Below, piece after piece: positions 32,443 to 34,249 of a DNA stretch of 34,249 nt. Origin of the DNA: Cytidiella melzeri (lineage: Eukaryota > Basidiomycota > Agaricomycetes > Polyporales > Irpicaceae); assembly GCA_022592445.1 (NCBI GenBank), contig JABYQR010000438.1:1-34249 (forward strand), in the 5' to 3' direction. Position 1 is the stretch's first letter. Every line of letters begins with the position of its first letter. The position numbers and the translations under genes are program-made. The notes beneath the pieces are model-generated. The model did not search any database and was not told the origin of the DNA. It worked only from the letters and a program-made list of their open reading frames with translations.

Positions 32443-32676
32443 GGGACTGGAGTAACTGTGGGACTGGAGTAACAATAGAACAATAATGAACCCGGGTAAC
32501 TGTCAAGAACCGGAGTAACTGTCAAGGACCTGAGTAACTGTCAAGGACCAGGGTACGTAGAACAATAGAGCTAGAACAATACAACAATACAACAATAGGA
32601 TAAGAACAATAGAACAATAAGACCTGGGGGAATCCCTGGGGAATCCCCATCAATGGAAGAGGAACAATAGAACAAT
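32443..32676. repeat. Repeat-rich block in LTR of element C: GAGTAACTGTCAAGGACC units and AACAAT array
   Basis: The left part (32443-32556) has five imperfect units built on GGAGTAACTGT and CAAGGACC. Across 32471-32676 the hexamer AACAAT occurs ten times, mostly as GAACAATAG, always on the plus strand. This is far above chance for about 200 bp. Confidence 0.85.
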
Positions 32677-32884
32677 AGCCTAGGTTGATCTGGAACCGCT
32701 CCAGACTGAGTCTAGGGTTTGGGTCTGGACTATTGATAAATAAGGCAGGATGTCACGTGACCCAGGTTAGGGTTAGGGCCGGTAACACTCCTAGCCGGAA
32801 AATAAGCGCTCTAGATAGGCGCCTAAGGCTATAAAATTGTGACAATATTGGAAAAATCCGGTCTCTGTTGGACTATCCATGTCA

Positions 32885-32902
32885 TTACCCCCCTCCTAAA
32901 AT
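32885..32902 (-). other. Polypurine tract of element C
   Basis: Minus-strand AATTTTAGGAGGGGGGTAA next to the 3' LTR. It starts directly after the TGA stop of the chromodomain gene (32903-32905) and is identical to the tract of element B. Confidence 0.85.
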
Positions 32903-34249
32903 TCATCGCCTCGATGAACTAAGACCAGGGACTCTACCATCTGCCCACTCGAGGTCAGATGCAATAGCTTCTGTGATGTTCTCCAACGGTTTCCAAGGAA
33001 TGGAGTCGAAGAGTGCTTTGGGCAATTTCTGGGGTGCATTGGTATGTCTGGCATGGAACTCTGCAATGCTCTCTTTCGCATTGGTCAGATTTACTGCAGG
33101 TTCCCACGTTACGTCGCCTTCTCCATAGCCTTTCCATTTGACTAAGTACTGCATTTGCTTCCGATAGATCCGACTGTCTAGGATCTTCTCAACTTCATAG
33201 ACTTGTTGATCATCTACTATGATTGGTGCTGGTGGTTCCGGTATGAGGCCGTTTACTTCGTTTCCTCTGTATGGAGATAGCCGTTCAACATTGATGTTGT
33301 CATGAATACGATATCCGGATTTGAGTTTGATCCGATACGTATGTTCACCGGTTTTCTGAAGAACTGTGAATGGACCAAGCTGTCTAGGCCCTAGCTTGTC
33401 AGACTGCTGATGTACTTTGACGTTCTTGGAAGACAACCACACGAGGTCCCTTCCTTGAAGACTGGAGTAGCTCTGCGGGTGTATCCGGAAGCTTCGGCCA
33501 TCTTTTCCTTAGATAAGCGTGAGGCAGCTTCGGCTTCTGTCCGAACCTGTCTGAGCTTTTCTAGACGTGCATCTAGATTCGGCATTCGGCTGTGACGTCC
33601 GACTGGTATGGTAAAATCTGGTAGGTACCCGTACATGACTTCAAACGGAGAGTGTTGTGTAGATGAGTTGACACGAGAGTTGATGGCGAATTCAGCCACT
33701 GGGATGTATTCTGCCCAATCATCTTGTCGTTGATCAACAAATAGTCGTAGAATCTTTTCTACTTCTTGGTTGACTCTCTCCGTTTGACCATTAGCCTGAG
33801 GATGATAGGCTGTAGTCATAGCGCCAGTGATGCCTAGTCGTTTATACAACGCTTGCATCACTCGGGCCGCGAACTGAGGTCCTCTATCAGATATGAACTG
33901 TCGGGGAATACCATGGAGCCTAAAGACTTCTTTGATGTGGAGGTCGGCTATGCCGTCAGCTGTAACAGTAGACTGGGTTGGGATAACATGTGTTTGTTTG
34001 CTGTACAAGTCTGTGTACACAGCAATCATGTCAAAACCGTTACTGCGTGGGAGTGGCCCGACTAAGTCTACACCAACCACCTGCCAAGGTCCATCTGGTA
34101 CTTCGATGGGCTGTATTGGGACAACCGGGTGCTGTGCCAGTTTGGTTCGCTGACATTTGTCACATCCGAGGACGTATTGTTCTACAAATGATGCCATGCG
34201 AGGCCACCAATAGTGTCGTGTAACCAGTTCTAGAGTTGCATGTTTGCCG
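32903..34249 (-). pseudogene. Element C: chromovirus integrase with chromodomain, one frameshift, open at right edge
   Basis: C-terminal end of a Ty3/gypsy pol read leftward. It begins at the window edge in the zinc-binding HHCC domain (LVTRHYWWPRMASFVEQYVL, GCDKCQRTK). The catalytic core has VGVDLVGPLP, FISDRGPQF and ANGQTERVNQEVEKIL, the D,D,E residues. After FKEG the frame is lost: a GGG run (33448-33450, minus strand) appears one G short, and family sequence resumes in another frame as MWLSSKNVKVHQ, LGPRQLGPFTVLQKTGEHTY, and a canonical chromodomain (YEVEKILDSRIYRKQMQYLV, KWKGYGEGDVTWEP). The stop is at 32903. This is the best preserved of the three elements, inactivated in this segment by a single indel unless that is a sequence error. 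Confidence 0.88.

Larger units (their letters stand above)
31819..32884 (-). mobile_element. Element C: 3' LTR (minus orientation), inserted in integrase of element B
   Basis: 1066 bp from TGTAACAG (31819) to CATGTCA (32884), with TG...CA ends. It is followed on the right by the same polypurine tract as in B and by a minus-strand integrase/chromodomain gene. On the left it cuts element B just before LSKEKM. A minus-strand TATA box (CAGTATATATAGT) lies at about 32397-32409. The LTR contains internal repeats, ten AACAAT motifs and two adjacent TTAGGG units near 32765-32776. Confidence 0.82.

Noticed and set aside
32763..32777. GGTTAGGGTTAGGG resembling telomere repeat
   Set aside because: Only two units inside an LTR; too short to be an interstitial telomere and expected by chance in G-rich sequence.
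24819..34249. Search for CRISPR-like arrays, tRNA or rRNA genes in the repeat-rich part and elsewhere
   Set aside because: No regular repeat-spacer pattern and no A/B box pair or rRNA core sequence was recognised by eye; a covariance-model scan would settle the tRNA question.

Overview
The window reads as a gene-dense piece of a filamentous basidiomycete genome, most likely Agaricomycotina. Most introns are about 50-60 nt with GT-AG ends, and donors are often GTGCGT or GTGAGT. Most genes have 3-11 exons, and neighbours lie 300-1300 bp apart on alternating strands. Chromodomain-carrying Ty3/gypsy retrotransposons are also present. I cannot name a species. All exon models were built by hand from splice signals, reading-frame phase and family similarity; no alignment or RNA data were available.

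Positions 1-24.8 kb hold eleven conserved or hypothetical genes, nearly all intact. In order: a Dnf1-type P4-ATPase (minus, 3' end beyond the left edge); the ribosome-collision ubiquitin ligase Hel2/ZNF598 (plus); mitoribosomal protein mL54 (minus); a small unknown protein (minus); proteasome lid subunit Rpn8 (plus); cytochrome c oxidase subunit IV (minus); a seven-zinc-knuckle Gis2/CNBP protein (minus); F1-ATPase epsilon subunit Atp15 (minus); a Rab4-like GTPase (plus); a dual-specificity phosphatase (minus); eIF4A (minus); and the U2 snRNP factor SF3b145/Cus1 (plus). There is no pathway cluster. Translation and its quality control (eIF4A, Hel2, Gis2, mL54), respiration (COX subunit IV, Atp15), membrane traffic (flippase, Rab) and proteolysis (Rpn8) are housekeeping functions sharing a dense locus. 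Several gene models depend on very small exons of 8, 8, 13 and 22 nt.

Positions 24.8-34.2 kb are a transposon island. After a degenerate repeat of about 55 nt comes a decayed plus-strand Ty3/gypsy element (A) with an extra ORF upstream of gag, then gag, aspartic protease and the start of reverse transcriptase. Its RT is cut by the 807-bp LTR of a second, minus-strand chromovirus (B). B carries a 410-bp near-perfect hairpin element with CACTG termini. B's integrase is in turn cut by the 1066-bp LTR of a third minus-strand chromovirus (C), whose integrase and chromodomain run off the right edge. The order of insertion can therefore be read directly: A, then B into A, then C and the hairpin element into B. 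Every coding segment in the island carries at least one frameshift or stop.

I found no recognisable new defence or metabolic system. The most unusual items are the nested transposon stack with its hairpin element, the dense AACAAT arrays in the LTRs, the extra ORF in front of gag, and the microexons.
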